Part shown: piece after piece, positions 1 to 12,190 of the stretch | How positions within the stretch are numbered: the first letter of the stretch is position 1 | How the letters are laid out: every line of letters begins with the position of its first letter | Assembly: GCA_013314735.1 (NCBI GenBank) | Contig: JABUFD010000002.1 | Coordinates: 434,001-498,000 of the forward strand | Direction of reading: 5' to 3' | DNA length: 64,000 bases | Origin: Anaerolineae bacterium | GTDB taxonomy: Bacteria; Chloroflexota; Anaerolineae; Anaerolineales; Anaerolineaceae | Program-made: the position numbers and the translations under genes | The notes under the pieces: model-generated | The model's input: only the letters and a program-made list of their open reading frames with translations | Database searches by the model: none | Told to the model about the DNA's origin: nothing

Positions 1-681
1 GCGACCTTCCTCAACCGCAGTTACCTGACGGCAGCCGGGGCGCAGGCGATGCGTTTTTTCGCCACCGGTATGCTCCAGACCGGGATTTTATTCTATCTCA
101 AATACAGCCTGAAGGTGGATGAAGGCCTGGCGACCGTGATCCTGGGGATCGCTTTTGTGGTGGCGATGCTCTCGCTCTATCCATGGCGCAATTGGGTGGC
201 GAACAGATTGGACAGCCGCAGGACATTGATGATCGCCAACGCGGTCATGATCCTGGGGATTGTGCCGATGGGCTTTTCGCCCAACATCATTTTCACCTAC
301 ATCACCGCGGTGGTTGTGGGGATCGGCCTGGGGGGATTGGTCCTGATCGGTGATGTGATCATCACTGAAGTGGTGGATGAAGATGAGGTCAAGACCGGGC
401 ACCAACGAGCGGGGATGTATTTTGGGATGAGCGGCTTCCTGATCACCCTCAGCGGTTTGCTGGTTTCCTCGGTGTTTGGGTTGATGATGCCGGCATTTGG
501 GTATGACACGATGCTGGAGGTGCAGCCTGCCACAGTAGAGCTTGGCTTCCGCCTGTTCCTGACCGTACCCACCTCTCTGGGTTTTCTCCTGGCGATCTTT
601 CTTTTGTGGCTATACCCGCTGCATGGAGAACGGTTGGCGCACATCCAGGCCGCTCTGAAAGTGAAACGGGGTGAACAATGA
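1..681 (+). CDS. GPH-family sugar:cation symporter, C-terminal part
   Basis: The frame is open from base 1, so the gene begins upstream of the window and only the last 226 residues are seen. It is a membrane protein with several hydrophobic helices. Residues around 120-142 read VVDEDEVKTGHQRAGMYFG, the conserved loop of glycoside-pentoside-hexuronide (MFS_2) symporters. Its stop overlaps the start of the sugar kinase downstream (ATGA), so the two are translationally coupled. It probably imports the sugar or glycoside handled by the next three genes. The family is confident; the substrate is unknown. Confidence 0.85.
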   Translation, partial: ATFLNRSYLTAAGAQAMRFFATGMLQTGILFYLKYSLKVDEGLATVILGIAFVVAMLSLYPWRNWVANRLDSRRTLMIANAVMILGIVPMGFSPNIIFTYITAVVVGIGLGGLVLIGDVIITEVVDEDEVKTGHQRAGMYFGMSGFLITLSGLLVSSVFGLMMPAFGYDTMLEVQPATVELGFRLFLTVPTSLGFLLAIFLLWLYPLHGERLAHIQAALKVKRGEQ

Positions 682-1673
682 CACAATTTTACCTGGGTGT
701 TGATGTCGGTGGAACAAAAACACATGCGCTGGTGGCCGATGAAACCGGCCAGGTGAGGGGAGGAGCGCAGGGTGGTACCGGCAGTTGGGAGGCGATCGGG
801 TATGACGGCCTGACCCGGGTGTTAAGTGATGTGATCCAGCGTGCCTGTCAGATGGCCGGCATACTCCCCGGTCAGTTGGCGGGGTCGGGGCTGGGATTGG
901 CAGGCTATGATTGGCCGAGTCAGACGGAAGCCCACCGGAAAGCGTGTTGGGATGCCGGGCTGAATGAGCCGATCCGTGTCGTGAACGACGCAGTCCTGGG
1001 CATCCTGGCAGGCGCGGAGGAGGGCTGGGGCATATCAATAGTTTCCGGAACCGGGTGCAATTGCCGGGGATGGAACCGTGACCATTCCCATGAAGGACGT
1101 GTGGTTGGCGGTTGGGGAGAATGGAGCGGGGAGGCTGCTGGTGGGTTTGACATCCTGGCACGCGCGATGCGTGCTGTGGTGTTCGAGTGGAACCAACGAG
1201 GACCGGCGACGCAGTTATCGCAGGCGTTCCTTCGGCACACCGGGGCCATTGACCTGGATGACCTGGTGGAAGGATTATACCTGCGCCGCTACCATTTTGA
1301 TCCAGCGATGGTGATGCTCGTGTTCGAGATCGCCCATGCCGGTGATGTACAGGCGGTGGAGGTGATGCGTTGGGCCGGTGAGCAGTTGGGGGGAATGGCA
1401 CTGGGGGTGGTCAATCAACTCCGTCTCCGTGACCAGAGTTTTGATGTGGTCCTGATCGGCAGTATCTATGACGGCCATCCACTGATCCAATCTGCACTGG
1501 AGGAAACGATCCAACGCGAAGCCCCCGGCGCTCGTTTGGTACGCCTGGCAGTGCCCCCGGTGGTGGGGGGTGTACTGCTGGGGATGGAGGCTGCAGGGCA
1601 GGAATTCATTCCCAGGCGTTCAAGGCTGGTTGAAAGCACCCGGGCGTTTTTCGCGAAGGAGGTGGATCGATGA
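678..1673 (+). CDS. BadF/BadG-family sugar kinase (N-acetylglucosamine kinase-like)
   Basis: This 331-residue cytoplasmic protein belongs to the ASKHA ATPases. The N-terminal phosphate-1 motif LGVDVGGTKTHALV lies at residues 5-18. A second nucleotide-binding segment, IVSGTGCN, is near residue 120, followed by the GGWGEWSGEAAGG loop typical of the N-acetylglucosamine kinase branch. The start codon overlaps the stop of the transporter gene, and its own stop overlaps the ceramidase-like gene, so the three form a tight operon. It probably phosphorylates an imported amino sugar or related sugar. BadF-type dehydratase activators share the fold but carry an iron-sulfur cluster not evident here. Confidence 0.75.
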   Translation: MTQFYLGVDVGGTKTHALVADETGQVRGGAQGGTGSWEAIGYDGLTRVLSDVIQRACQMAGILPGQLAGSGLGLAGYDWPSQTEAHRKACWDAGLNEPIRVVNDAVLGILAGAEEGWGISIVSGTGCNCRGWNRDHSHEGRVVGGWGEWSGEAAGGFDILARAMRAVVFEWNQRGPATQLSQAFLRHTGAIDLDDLVEGLYLRRYHFDPAMVMLVFEIAHAGDVQAVEVMRWAGEQLGGMALGVVNQLRLRDQSFDVVLIGSIYDGHPLIQSALEETIQREAPGARLVRLAVPPVVGGVLLGMEAAGQEFIPRRSRLVESTRAFFAKEVDR

Positions 1674-2893
1674 TTCAGGTTGGTTATAGCCAGGCCGTGA
1701 TTACCCCGGCGTTGGAACCACCCGTCTTCATGGCGGGGTTTGAACAAAACCGGATCGCCTTGTCGGTGCATGATGACCTGTATGCCCGTTTTCTGGCCTT
1801 GCAGACTGATTCGGACAGGATTCTGGTACTGGGTTCGCTCGACCTTATTGGTCTGTTCCGTCCGGACGTGGAGGAGGTCATAGCTCGGATTAACGGTCTG
1901 GACCGCTTCCAGGGCGGCATTCCAGCGCCTGACATCATTCTTTCGTGCGCTCACCCTCACCATGGACCCGATACGATGGGATTATGGGGGCCGGATATGA
2001 AAACATCCGGGGTCAATCCATCTTATCTGGCATGGCTGAAAGAATGCCTGGTCGACACGATCATGGTAGCGATCGATAATTTGCGCCCGGCCGCCGGGAT
2101 GCGATTTGCCAGTGTTGTGGTCCCCGGGCTTGCCAAAAATGCCCGAGATGCTGAGATAGTTGATGAAGATTTGATCGTGGTCCAGTTCTTGGATCCAGAC
2201 CAGCAGGCTATCGTAACGTTGTTCAACTATGCCTGCCACCCGGAGGTGTTGTGGATCGGAAATCCCCACATCACGGCTGATTATGTCGGATATCTTCGCC
2301 AGGCAGTGGAAGCGCAAACTGCAGCGCCGTGCATTTTCTTTTCCGCAGACCTGGGCGGGATGATGACGCCGGATGTCCATGACCATTCCTTCGCTGAGGC
2401 AGAATCAATGGGCACAGCCCTGGCGGCGGCAGGCCTGGAAGCCATTTCGCTGGCGGGTGTGGAGGAAACCATTGACATCGGCCGACAGCGCGAGTTGATC
2501 CGGGAAAAAATGACCAACCCCCTCTTCAAGCTGGCAATCCGACGTGGCCTGTTTCCAGATATCCGGGGGGAAGATGGGCGCATCCAGACTGAAATGAACC
2601 TGATCCAGATCGGGCCTTGCTGGTTCGTGACTGTCCCAGGTGAACTTCTTCCGAAACTCGGCTTGCAGATGAAGCGAGAACTGCGACGGGCTGGTGCGGC
2701 AGCAGCCGGAGTGATCGGCCTTGCCAATGATGAGTTGGGTTACATTTTACCCAGGGAAAATTTTCGTTTCCCACTCAACCCATTTCATCCCGGGAAACAT
2801 TATGAAGAAACCAATTCAATCAGCAAGGGCATCGGTCCGGCAGTATTGGCAGGATTGAAACGGCTGATTGCCTCGAATACAGCCCTGCATTAA
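1670..2893 (+). CDS. Neutral/alkaline ceramidase-like hydrolase
   Basis: The 407-residue product matches the N-terminal catalytic domain of the neutral ceramidase superfamily. It opens with VGYSQAVITP and has a CAHPHHGPD metal-binding segment near residue 91 and NYACHPEVL near residue 187, whose histidines would bind zinc. There is no signal peptide and no C-terminal beta domain, so it is shorter than true ceramidases (about 650-700 residues). Cytoplasmic short forms like this usually occur in sugar-degradation operons and their substrate is unknown. It is joined to the kinase by an ATGA overlap. The family assignment is firm, but ceramide hydrolysis is not implied. Confidence 0.75.
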   Translation: MIQVGYSQAVITPALEPPVFMAGFEQNRIALSVHDDLYARFLALQTDSDRILVLGSLDLIGLFRPDVEEVIARINGLDRFQGGIPAPDIILSCAHPHHGPDTMGLWGPDMKTSGVNPSYLAWLKECLVDTIMVAIDNLRPAAGMRFASVVVPGLAKNARDAEIVDEDLIVVQFLDPDQQAIVTLFNYACHPEVLWIGNPHITADYVGYLRQAVEAQTAAPCIFFSADLGGMMTPDVHDHSFAEAESMGTALAAAGLEAISLAGVEETIDIGRQRELIREKMTNPLFKLAIRRGLFPDIRGEDGRIQTEMNLIQIGPCWFVTVPGELLPKLGLQMKRELRRAGAAAAGVIGLANDELGYILPRENFRFPLNPFHPGKHYEETNSISKGIGPAVLAGLKRLIASNTALH

Positions 2894-2956
2894 GATAACC
2901 CAACGTGTTGCTCATAACCAATTTCATCCCATGTTTTCAAAGAACCAAGGAGGTAC

Positions 2957-4237
2957 ATGATGTCTGAATTAGCAATCCTGGGCGGACCAAAGACCCGCAC
3001 CCAACCCTATCCCAAATGGCCTGTATGGGACCAGCGCGACATTGATGCTGTCACCGCAGTGATCCGCTCCGGTCAATGGGGGGGATATCCGTACCCCGGG
3101 CCCAACACCGCCGCATTGGCCAAACAATTCGCTGACCTGCAGGGGGGCGGGTATGCGGTGGTGATGGCGAATGGCACGGTGACGATGGAAGTCGCTTTGC
3201 GCGCTGCCGGGGTGGGATGGGGAGATGAGGTGATCGTTCCGGCCTTCACCTTCCAGGCGACGGCTTCTGCGCCAATGGCAGCCGGGGCGATCCCTGTCCT
3301 GGTTGATGTCGATCCTGAAAATTACTGCCTTGACCCCCGGGCTGCTGAAAAGGCGATCACAGCCAGAACAAGGGCGATCATGCCGGTGCACCTGGGTTCC
3401 AACATGGCGGATATGGATGCGATCATGGACCTGGCGGAGCGTTATGACTTGATCGTGGTCGAAGATTGTGCCCATGCCCACGGGGCAAAGTGGCGCGGCA
3501 AGGGGGCAGGCACCATCGGCCATTTTGGTTCGTTTTCGATGCAATCATCGAAAATCCTGACTACGGGTGAGGGCGGTATCCTGTTATGCCGCACTCCGGA
3601 ACTGGCAGCGAAGGCAGCCTCGATCATCGACTGCGGCCGTCCGCATGCACCTGGCGGGGGCGGTGAGATTGACAGTGATGAGTACATGATGGGTGGGAAT
3701 TACCGTCTGAGTGAGATCGCCTCTGCGTTGGCGCTGGTTGGCCTGGAACGCTTCCCGGCCCAGCAAAAAGAGCGGGAAGCGATGGCGGCATATATGGACG
3801 AGTCATTGAGTGAAATACCCGGTGTGCGTGTGCTCCGCAGGGATGAACGCTTGACCACACGTTCGTTCTACCAGTACATTTTTGCAATCCAACCTGAAAT
3901 ATTCGGTTTGGAGCATGATGTTGTGTGTGCCGCGATGGAAGCAGAAGGAATTCTGTGCGAAACCGGTTATCCTGCCATGCATCACTACGACCTGTTCCAG
4001 CCGCAAAAGTCACGCCTGGCCGTCCCGAATGCCTTCCCGGAGTATTTCCGGTTCGAGGAAATGTCACTGCCTGAGGCGGAACGCGCCTGCGAACATGAAG
4101 CAGTCTGGCTGGATGAAGCGATCTTCCGCGATGGCCCGCAGGGTGTGGACGATGTGATCGATGCCCTCAGGAAAGTGCAGCGCCATGCGGAAGAGCTGGG
4201 ACATGCTGCGGCAGAATGGAAGTCTGCACATAAATAA
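2957..4237 (+). CDS. DegT/DnrJ/EryC1/StrS-family PLP aminotransferase
   Basis: This 426-residue type I-fold aminotransferase acts on keto-sugars or keto-cyclitols. VMANGTVTMEVAL near residue 71 and VVEDCAHAHGA near 167 form the PLP-binding pocket, and SMQSSKILTTGEGG near 195 contains the Schiff-base lysine. A strong AAGGAGG lies at 2947-2953. ATG at 2960 has the better spacing, so the true start may be one codon later than the first ATG. It follows the ceramidase-like gene after 63 bases and is probably in the same operon. An aminotransferase next to a sugar kinase could serve aminosugar or amino-cyclitol metabolism; the substrate is not known. Confidence 0.8.
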   Translation: MMSELAILGGPKTRTQPYPKWPVWDQRDIDAVTAVIRSGQWGGYPYPGPNTAALAKQFADLQGGGYAVVMANGTVTMEVALRAAGVGWGDEVIVPAFTFQATASAPMAAGAIPVLVDVDPENYCLDPRAAEKAITARTRAIMPVHLGSNMADMDAIMDLAERYDLIVVEDCAHAHGAKWRGKGAGTIGHFGSFSMQSSKILTTGEGGILLCRTPELAAKAASIIDCGRPHAPGGGGEIDSDEYMMGGNYRLSEIASALALVGLERFPAQQKEREAMAAYMDESLSEIPGVRVLRRDERLTTRSFYQYIFAIQPEIFGLEHDVVCAAMEAEGILCETGYPAMHHYDLFQPQKSRLAVPNAFPEYFRFEEMSLPEAERACEHEAVWLDEAIFRDGPQGVDDVIDALRKVQRHAEELGHAAAEWKSAHK

Positions 4238-4277
4238 TACCTCCAGCGATCCTGGTTACTGTTGAGTTACCGCATTC

Positions 4278-4316
4278 GCAGTGCCCACGGTTGTTTCATT
4301 CAGCCGTGGGCACTGC
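4278..4316. other. Stable hairpin between the aminotransferase gene and ligA
   Basis: A perfect 13-bp stem (GCAGTGCCCACGG at 4278-4290 pairing with 4304-4316) encloses a 13-base loop. No T-run follows on either strand, so it is not a standard intrinsic terminator. It could be a factor-dependent terminator, an RNA-stability element or part of the ligA leader. Confidence 0.5.
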
Positions 4317-4354
4317 CGTGCCTGTCGGGCTGCAGCAATCAGCAGGCGCGTTGA

Positions 4355-7683
<3,329 letters not shown>

Positions 7684-7720
7684 TATACCAAATCGTAATC
7701 AAGAAAAGATAAAGGTAGCT

Positions 7721-8683
7721 ATGAAGAAACGAATGATTATTATCACCGTCATCCTCCTGTTTGTGCTGGGAGTGGCAGCCTGTACCCAGGCTGCTGATGT
7801 GCCGGAAGAAACAACGATTGCGGAAAGTACCCCAGCCACTCCCGCAGACAGCACCACGACCCCGGTTGAAGAGCCAGCCGATGAAGCGACGCTAGCAGAG
7901 CCAGAGGCGACAGCCGTGCCCACACCGCTACCGCCATACCCGCTTAATATCACATTTACAGCGGATGATGGCACCGAATTGATTGGCCATTACTGGGCGC
8001 CCGCATCGCAGAACGCGCCGGTGATCGTGCTGATGCATCAATACACATTTGACCACAACATCCAATGGGTGGCGCTTGCCCCCTGGCTGCAAAATCGTGG
8101 TTTGACCGCTGCCGTGCGCACTGGCGGTGAACCCTTCACCGATCCAAGCTGGTTCACCCCCATTATTGAAGGACTGGACTTTGCGATTTTCAGTTTCACC
8201 TTCCGCAATTGTGAAGGTGGCTGCCAGGAAGATTCGGTGGCATCGCGGGAAGAGTGGGTGATTGACGCGGTATCGGCCATCAAAGCTGCTGCCTCCTTTA
8301 CCAATGTCAACCCGCAAGAAATTATTGTGATTGGCACCTCGATCGGTGCGGATGCGGCAGTCGATGCCTGCGACCGCTTGGCAGATGATGAATCGCTGCG
8401 CTGCGCGGGGATTGTTTCCATCTCCCCGGCCTCCTGGCTGGATGTGGATTACACTGCGACGGTCGAATCGCTGAACGAAGCCGGGGTTGAAGTGCGCTGC
8501 ATCGCCTCGGAAAATGACGGGATCACGGCTGAAACCTGCCGTTCGTTCGAGGGTGAGCATCACCAATCCTTCATCGATTCGGGCAATGCCCATGGCGTGC
8601 GGATGTTTAACCCGGCTGGTGATTTTGACCTGACTGCGCTGATCGTGCAGTGGCTGATCGAGTGGACGGTTGTACCCCAATAA
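7721..8683 (+). CDS. Lipoprotein alpha/beta-hydrolase
   Basis: The chosen ATG follows AAAGGTAG and gives a 320-residue protein with a signal peptide ending in the lipobox VAAC (Cys21). It should therefore be anchored outside the membrane. Residues about 25-70 form a Thr/Pro/Glu-rich linker. The remainder is a hydrolase domain: IVIGTSIGADAAVD near residue 205 contains the nucleophile serine in a GxSxG motif, and a histidine near the C-terminus (SGNAHGVRMF) could complete the triad. The substrate is unknown. A longer reading from 7667 would overlap the previous gene and destroy the signal peptide. Confidence 0.75.
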   Translation: MKKRMIIITVILLFVLGVAACTQAADVPEETTIAESTPATPADSTTTPVEEPADEATLAEPEATAVPTPLPPYPLNITFTADDGTELIGHYWAPASQNAPVIVLMHQYTFDHNIQWVALAPWLQNRGLTAAVRTGGEPFTDPSWFTPIIEGLDFAIFSFTFRNCEGGCQEDSVASREEWVIDAVSAIKAAASFTNVNPQEIIVIGTSIGADAAVDACDRLADDESLRCAGIVSISPASWLDVDYTATVESLNEAGVEVRCIASENDGITAETCRSFEGEHHQSFIDSGNAHGVRMFNPAGDFDLTALIVQWLIEWTVVPQ

Positions 8684-9002
8684 GGCTGGTTTCAGTAATC
8701 CTTTCGTGTGTGGTTTGGGAAAGACAATGGTGGTGTAATTCCATTTCAAAAGCCTTGCCTACCTGACCATTACCAGGATCATCAATACGCTTGGCGGCAT
8801 TTGTCGTATAAATGACTACCGCCAGGCGTTTCTGTTGAGTGGCGGTACTATCCTTCTGGTCTGTGAAAGCTTTCTGCTCATTTTGCGCGATGTTAAACGT
8901 GTAGTGTGCCCTTCCAGCCACTGCTGCTGGTAAGCTGCTTATACTTTCGCTTTCGGATACTGGTGCGGTTAATCCAAAGGATACTGGTGAAACTGATTTC
9001 AC
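8607..9002 (-). other. Uncharacterised reading frame, possibly a decayed gene fragment
   Basis: The 479-base gap between the hydrolase gene and copZ holds a minus-strand frame starting with GTG at 9002. It encodes protein-like sequence such as AHYTFNIAQNEQKAF and KRIDDPGNGQVGKAFEMEL. The frame continues upstream of the GTG for about ten codons and ends inside the hydrolase gene, and no ribosome-binding site is obvious. I do not recognise the family. It may be a remnant of a larger gene or a chance frame. Confidence 0.2.
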
Positions 9003-9113
9003 CGCTTTTACTCCTGCATATTGTAGAGTATATGAAACGTGTGTTCACTATAATTCCGAATAATCACTCGGATATATTAAGAAAAGATTTATAAAAATAC
9101 AGCGCGGAATGGG

Positions 9114-9119
9114 TATAAT
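9114..9119 (+). promoter_or_regulatory. Candidate -10 box of the copZ promoter
   Basis: A perfect TATAAT lies 44 bases before copZ in an AT-rich stretch. No good -35 hexamer stands 16-18 bases upstream, which would suit activation by a metal-sensing regulator. No regulator gene is adjacent. Confidence 0.4.
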
Positions 9120-9162
9120 TAATTAGTAAAAACTTTAAATTATTCTTCGTATTGGAGATGCC

Positions 9163-9369
9163 ATGACAACAAAAACCTTTAAAACTCCCGCAATCCATTG
9201 CCATCACTGCGCGATGACGATCAAGGCTGAATTATCGGACCTGGTAGGGGTGGAATCTGTACTCGTCAACGTCGAAGAGAAAACGACCGAAGTGACCTTT
9301 GACCAGCCAGCCACGGAATCAGATGTTCGTTCCTTATTGGACGAAATCGGTTATCCTGCTGAAGCGTAA
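9163..9369 (+). CDS. copZ: CopZ-like heavy-metal-binding chaperone
   Basis: This 68-residue single HMA-domain protein probably carries copper(I) in the cytoplasm to the CopA pump. The metal-binding CxxC motif appears as HCHHCAMTIK near residues 13-22, with histidines filling the middle positions. The rest follows the beta-alpha-beta-beta-alpha-beta pattern and the length is typical. GGAG lies seven bases before the ATG. copA follows after 81 bases, with a hairpin between them. Confidence 0.9.
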   Translation: MTTKTFKTPAIHCHHCAMTIKAELSDLVGVESVLVNVEEKTTEVTFDQPATESDVRSLLDEIGYPAEA

Positions 9370-9394
9370 TTAATCCTGTTTGCCGGTTTCCCCC

Positions 9395-9418
9395 ACGGGC
9401 GAGTTTTGGCTTGCCCGT
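9395..9418 (+). terminator. Hairpin between copZ and copA (terminator or attenuator)
   Basis: A 9-bp stem (ACGGGCGAG at 9395-9403 with CTTGCCCGT at 9410-9418, one G-T pair) and a six-base loop are followed by the T-rich TCGTTTTCTTG. Placed between copZ and copA, it could end part of the transcripts after copZ and so set a higher chaperone-to-pump ratio. Confidence 0.55.
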
Positions 9419-9450
9419 TCGTTTTCTTGATCTTTCACCCTGGAGGGTAC

Positions 9451-11871
9451 ATGACCCAGACCACAACCCGACAAATCGTCCTTCCCATCATTGGCATGAC
9501 GTGTGCCAATTGCGTGGCCACTCTGGAACGTGCCAGCAAGAAGCTGGATGGTGTGGAGGAAGCTGTTTTCAACCTGGCCAATGAACGCGGGATGATTGAA
9601 TATGATCCCGCCCAATTATCCCTGGACGACCTGATCCAACGTGTGGAACGCTATGGTTATTCAGTGGCTACCGGGCTCAGTACCTTTGCCTACGAAAAAA
9701 GCCCAAAGTATGAACAGCGGCAGGCATTGGAAGCAGCCCTTAAGGGGTTGGAAGGGGTTCGCAAGGTATCAGCCAGTACGGAGGGAATCGAAGTGGAATA
9801 TATCCCGACCCTGGTACGCAAACAACAATTCCGCAAAGCGGCTGAACTGGCCGGGGTCAACCTGGTTGATACCAGCGGGAGTGGTGAAGATGCCGAGGCC
9901 CGTGCGCGACGCGCCGAAGTAAAAAAACAGTGGAAACTGTTGTGGATCGGGGTGGTCTTCACTTTGCCCTTATTCATTTTATCAATGGGCCGAGATTTCG
10001 GGTTGTTGCCGCATGACCTAGGACACGCGCCGTGGATGAACTGGTTGTTCCTTGTCCTGGCAACACCGGTGCAATTTTATGTGGGTTGGGATTACTACAC
10101 CAGCGCCTGGAAGGCTGTACGCAACAAAGCCGCCAACATGGATGTGCTGGTTGCGTTGGGCAGCACGATGGCCTACCTGTATTCACTGGCTGTAATGGCG
10201 AACTGGTTCCCGGGACATGTCTACTTTGAGACCTCTGCCATGATCATTACCCTGATCAAGGTCGGGAAGTTCCTCGAGGCGCGTGCCAAGGGGATGACAA
10301 GTGAGGCGATCAAAAAGTTGATGGGCTTGCAGGCGGCTACCGCCAATGTGATCCGCTTCGGAAAAGAAACCGCGATCCCGATCGAAGAGGTGCTGGAGGG
10401 CGAGATCATTGTGGTACGGCCTGGCGAGAAGATCCCGGTGGATGGCGTGGTAATTGATGGTTCTTCGACAGTCAATGAATCGATGATCACTGGCGAATCG
10501 ATCCCTGTCAGCAAGCAGGCTGGGGCTGAAGTGATTGGCGCAACGATCAACCAGAACGGCCTGTTCCAATTCCGCGCGACCCGCATCGGAGAAGATACGA
10601 TGCTGGCGCAAATCATTAAAATGGTCGAAGCAGCCCAGGCGTCGCGTGCACCGATTCAACGCATCGCAGACCAGATATCAGCAGTATTTGTACCGATCGT
10701 GATTGTGGTTGCCATGTTGACATTTGCGGTGTGGTTCCTGTTCTTTCCAGTGCCGGCAGGCAGTGATCTGACATCATTTACCCGCGCCTTGATGAACATG
10801 GTGGCGGTGCTGGTTATCGCCTGTCCGTGCGCGATGGGCCTGGCGACACCGACTGCGATCATGGTTGGGACAGGCCTTGGTGCGGAGCGGGGGATCCTGT
10901 TTAAAAATGGTGAAGCATTGGAACGGGCCGGAAAACTGACCCAGGTGGTCTTTGATAAGACCGGTACACTGACGGTCGGAGAACCCTCCGTGACGGATAT
11001 CGTCCCCGCACCGGCTGGTTCGCAAGCCTACCTGTTACAGCTCAGTGGTTCATTGGAACTGGGTAGTGAACATCCGCTGGGTCAGGCGATTGTCAATGAA
11101 GCACGCCGTAAGAACCTGGATTTGATCACGCCTGAGAACTTTGAAGCGGTAGGAGGACGAGGTGTGAAAGGAACCGTGGATGGCCAACTCTGCGTAATTG
11201 GTAGCCCGGCATTCATTGCGAGTCTCGGGGTAAACCTGGATGGCCATCAAAACCAAATCGATCTCCTCCAATCGCAAGGCAAGACCGTGATGGTAACAAC
11301 CAGTGACAACGCAGTGTTGGGCTTGTTGGCGGTTGCAGATACTGCGCGTGACAATGCACGAGCAGTCATCGAAACTCTCCATCAGCGGGGTCTGAAAACT
11401 GCGATGTTAACCGGTGACAACCGCCGCACAGCAGAGGCGATCGCTCATTCGCTGGGGATTGACCAGGTACTGGCGGAAGTGCTGCCGGACCAGAAAGCAG
11501 AGACTGTTCGCAGCTTGCAGGACGCTGGCGAGCATACCGCCATGGTGGGGGATGGAATCAACGATGCACCGGCCCTTGCACAGGCAGACCTGGGAATCGG
11601 GATAGGCACTGGTACTGATGTGGCAATTGCTACGGCGGATGTGGTCTTGATCCGTGGCGACTTATCCGGGGTGCCGGATGCGATTGCGCTCTCGATCAAG
11701 ACGGTAAAGACCATCAAGCAGAACCTGTTTTGGGCTTTCTTTTACAATGTGGTGTTGATCCCGGCGGCTGCCCTGGGTTTCCTCAACCCGATTCTGGCCG
11801 CCGCGGCGATGGCCTTCAGCAGTATTTTTGTCGTGACCAACAGCCTTCGCTTGAAACGGTTCCGGTTCTAG
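9451..11871 (+). CDS. copA: Copper-exporting P1B-type ATPase CopA
   Basis: The 806-residue membrane pump exports copper(I) using ATP. An N-terminal HMA domain has GMTCANC near residue 12. A second HMA-like region (about 78-140) has lost its CxxC. The transmembrane CPC motif is in [12 protein letters not shown], the phosphorylated aspartate in DKTGTLT, the nucleotide-domain HP pair in SEHPLGQAI, and the hinge in [15 protein letters not shown] 9451 is preceded by GGAGGG. An upstream TTG at 9406 would read through the hairpin and is rejected. The gene is followed by a strong terminator. Confidence 0.95.
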   Translation: MTQTTTRQIVLPIIGMTCANCVATLERASKKLDGVEEAVFNLANERGMIEYDPAQLSLDDLIQRVERYGYSVATGLSTFAYEKSPKYEQRQALEAALKGLEGVRKVSASTEGIEVEYIPTLVRKQQFRKAAELAGVNLVDTSGSGEDAEARARRAEVKKQWKLLWIGVVFTLPLFILSMGRDFGLLPHDLGHAPWMNWLFLVLATPVQFYVGWDYYTSAWKAVRNKAANMDVLVALGSTMAYLYSLAVMANWFPGHVYFETSAMIITLIKVGKFLEARAKGMTSEAIKKLMGLQAATANVIRFGKETAIPIEEVLEGEIIVVRPGEKIPVDGVVIDGSSTVNESMITGESIPVSKQAGAEVIGATINQNGLFQFRATRIGEDTMLAQIIKMVEAAQASRAPIQRIADQISAVFVPIVIVVAMLTFAVWFLFFPVPAGSDLTSFTRALMNMVAVLVIACPCAMGLATPTAIMVGTGLGAERGILFKNGEALERAGKLTQVVFDKTGTLTVGEPSVTDIVPAPAGSQAYLLQLSGSLELGSEHPLGQAIVNEARRKNLDLITPENFEAVGGRGVKGTVDGQLCVIGSPAFIASLGVNLDGHQNQIDLLQSQGKTVMVTTSDNAVLGLLAVADTARDNARAVIETLHQRGLKTAMLTGDNRRTAEAIAHSLGIDQVLAEVLPDQKAETVRSLQDAGEHTAMVGDGINDAPALAQADLGIGIGTGTDVAIATADVVLIRGDLSGVPDAIALSIKTVKTIKQNLFWAFFYNVVLIPAAALGFLNPILAAAAMAFSSIFVVTNSLRLKRFRF

Positions 11872-11885
11872 CCGGTTGGCAGATT

Positions 11886-11919
11886 AATCCCGCTATGATC
11901 TTATGGCGGGATTTTTTTT
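11886..11919 (+). terminator. Intrinsic terminator of copA
   Basis: An 11-bp stem (AATCCCGCTAT at 11886-11896 with ATGGCGGGATT at 11903-11913, one G-T pair) and a six-base loop lead into a run of eight Ts. The position 14 bases after the copA stop fits. Confidence 0.9.
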
Positions 11920-12062
11920 GGTAAAGGTTCGATTGGGAGTAACTTTTCTTCCTGCGGGAACCAACGATGAAGCTGCGGAGAGTGACAGTCCTCGGTGCCA
12001 CTGATATCCGTTGGCACTAAAATTTTCACTTGAAATTCGTCACCGGGAAATCTCTACCACTG

Positions 12063-12092
12063 TTGTTTATTCGAGGTATTACCACCTATAAT
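12063..12092 (+). promoter_or_regulatory. Candidate promoter of the rhamnosidase operon
   Basis: TTGTTT at 12063-12068 and TATAAT at 12087-12092 are separated by 18 bases, about 100 bases before the kinase gene. The short palindrome GGTATTACC lies in the spacer and could be part of an operator. No regulator gene is adjacent. Otherwise nothing is seen in the 319-base gap before 12191 beyond the copA terminator. Confidence 0.45.
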
Positions 12093-12190
12093 CAAGGAAT
12101 GGGGGGATTCCCACCTTGCCTCGCCGAAACCAATAAAATCGATACCTTTCAAAATTCATTCAATACCAGTTGCTGGATAAGGAGTTACTG

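Noticed and set aside
4278-4316. Hairpin taken as an intrinsic terminator
   Set aside because: The stem is strong but no T-run follows on either strand, so it is kept only as a hairpin of unknown role.
9406-9450. TTG start for copA giving 15 extra residues
   Set aside because: It lies inside the hairpin and has no ribosome-binding site; ATG 9451 has GGAGGG at good spacing and begins the HMA domain normally.
11925-11940. GGTTCGATT resembling a tRNA T-loop after copA
   Set aside because: No acceptor stem, anticodon arm or CCA end can be folded around it; it follows directly after a terminator T-run.
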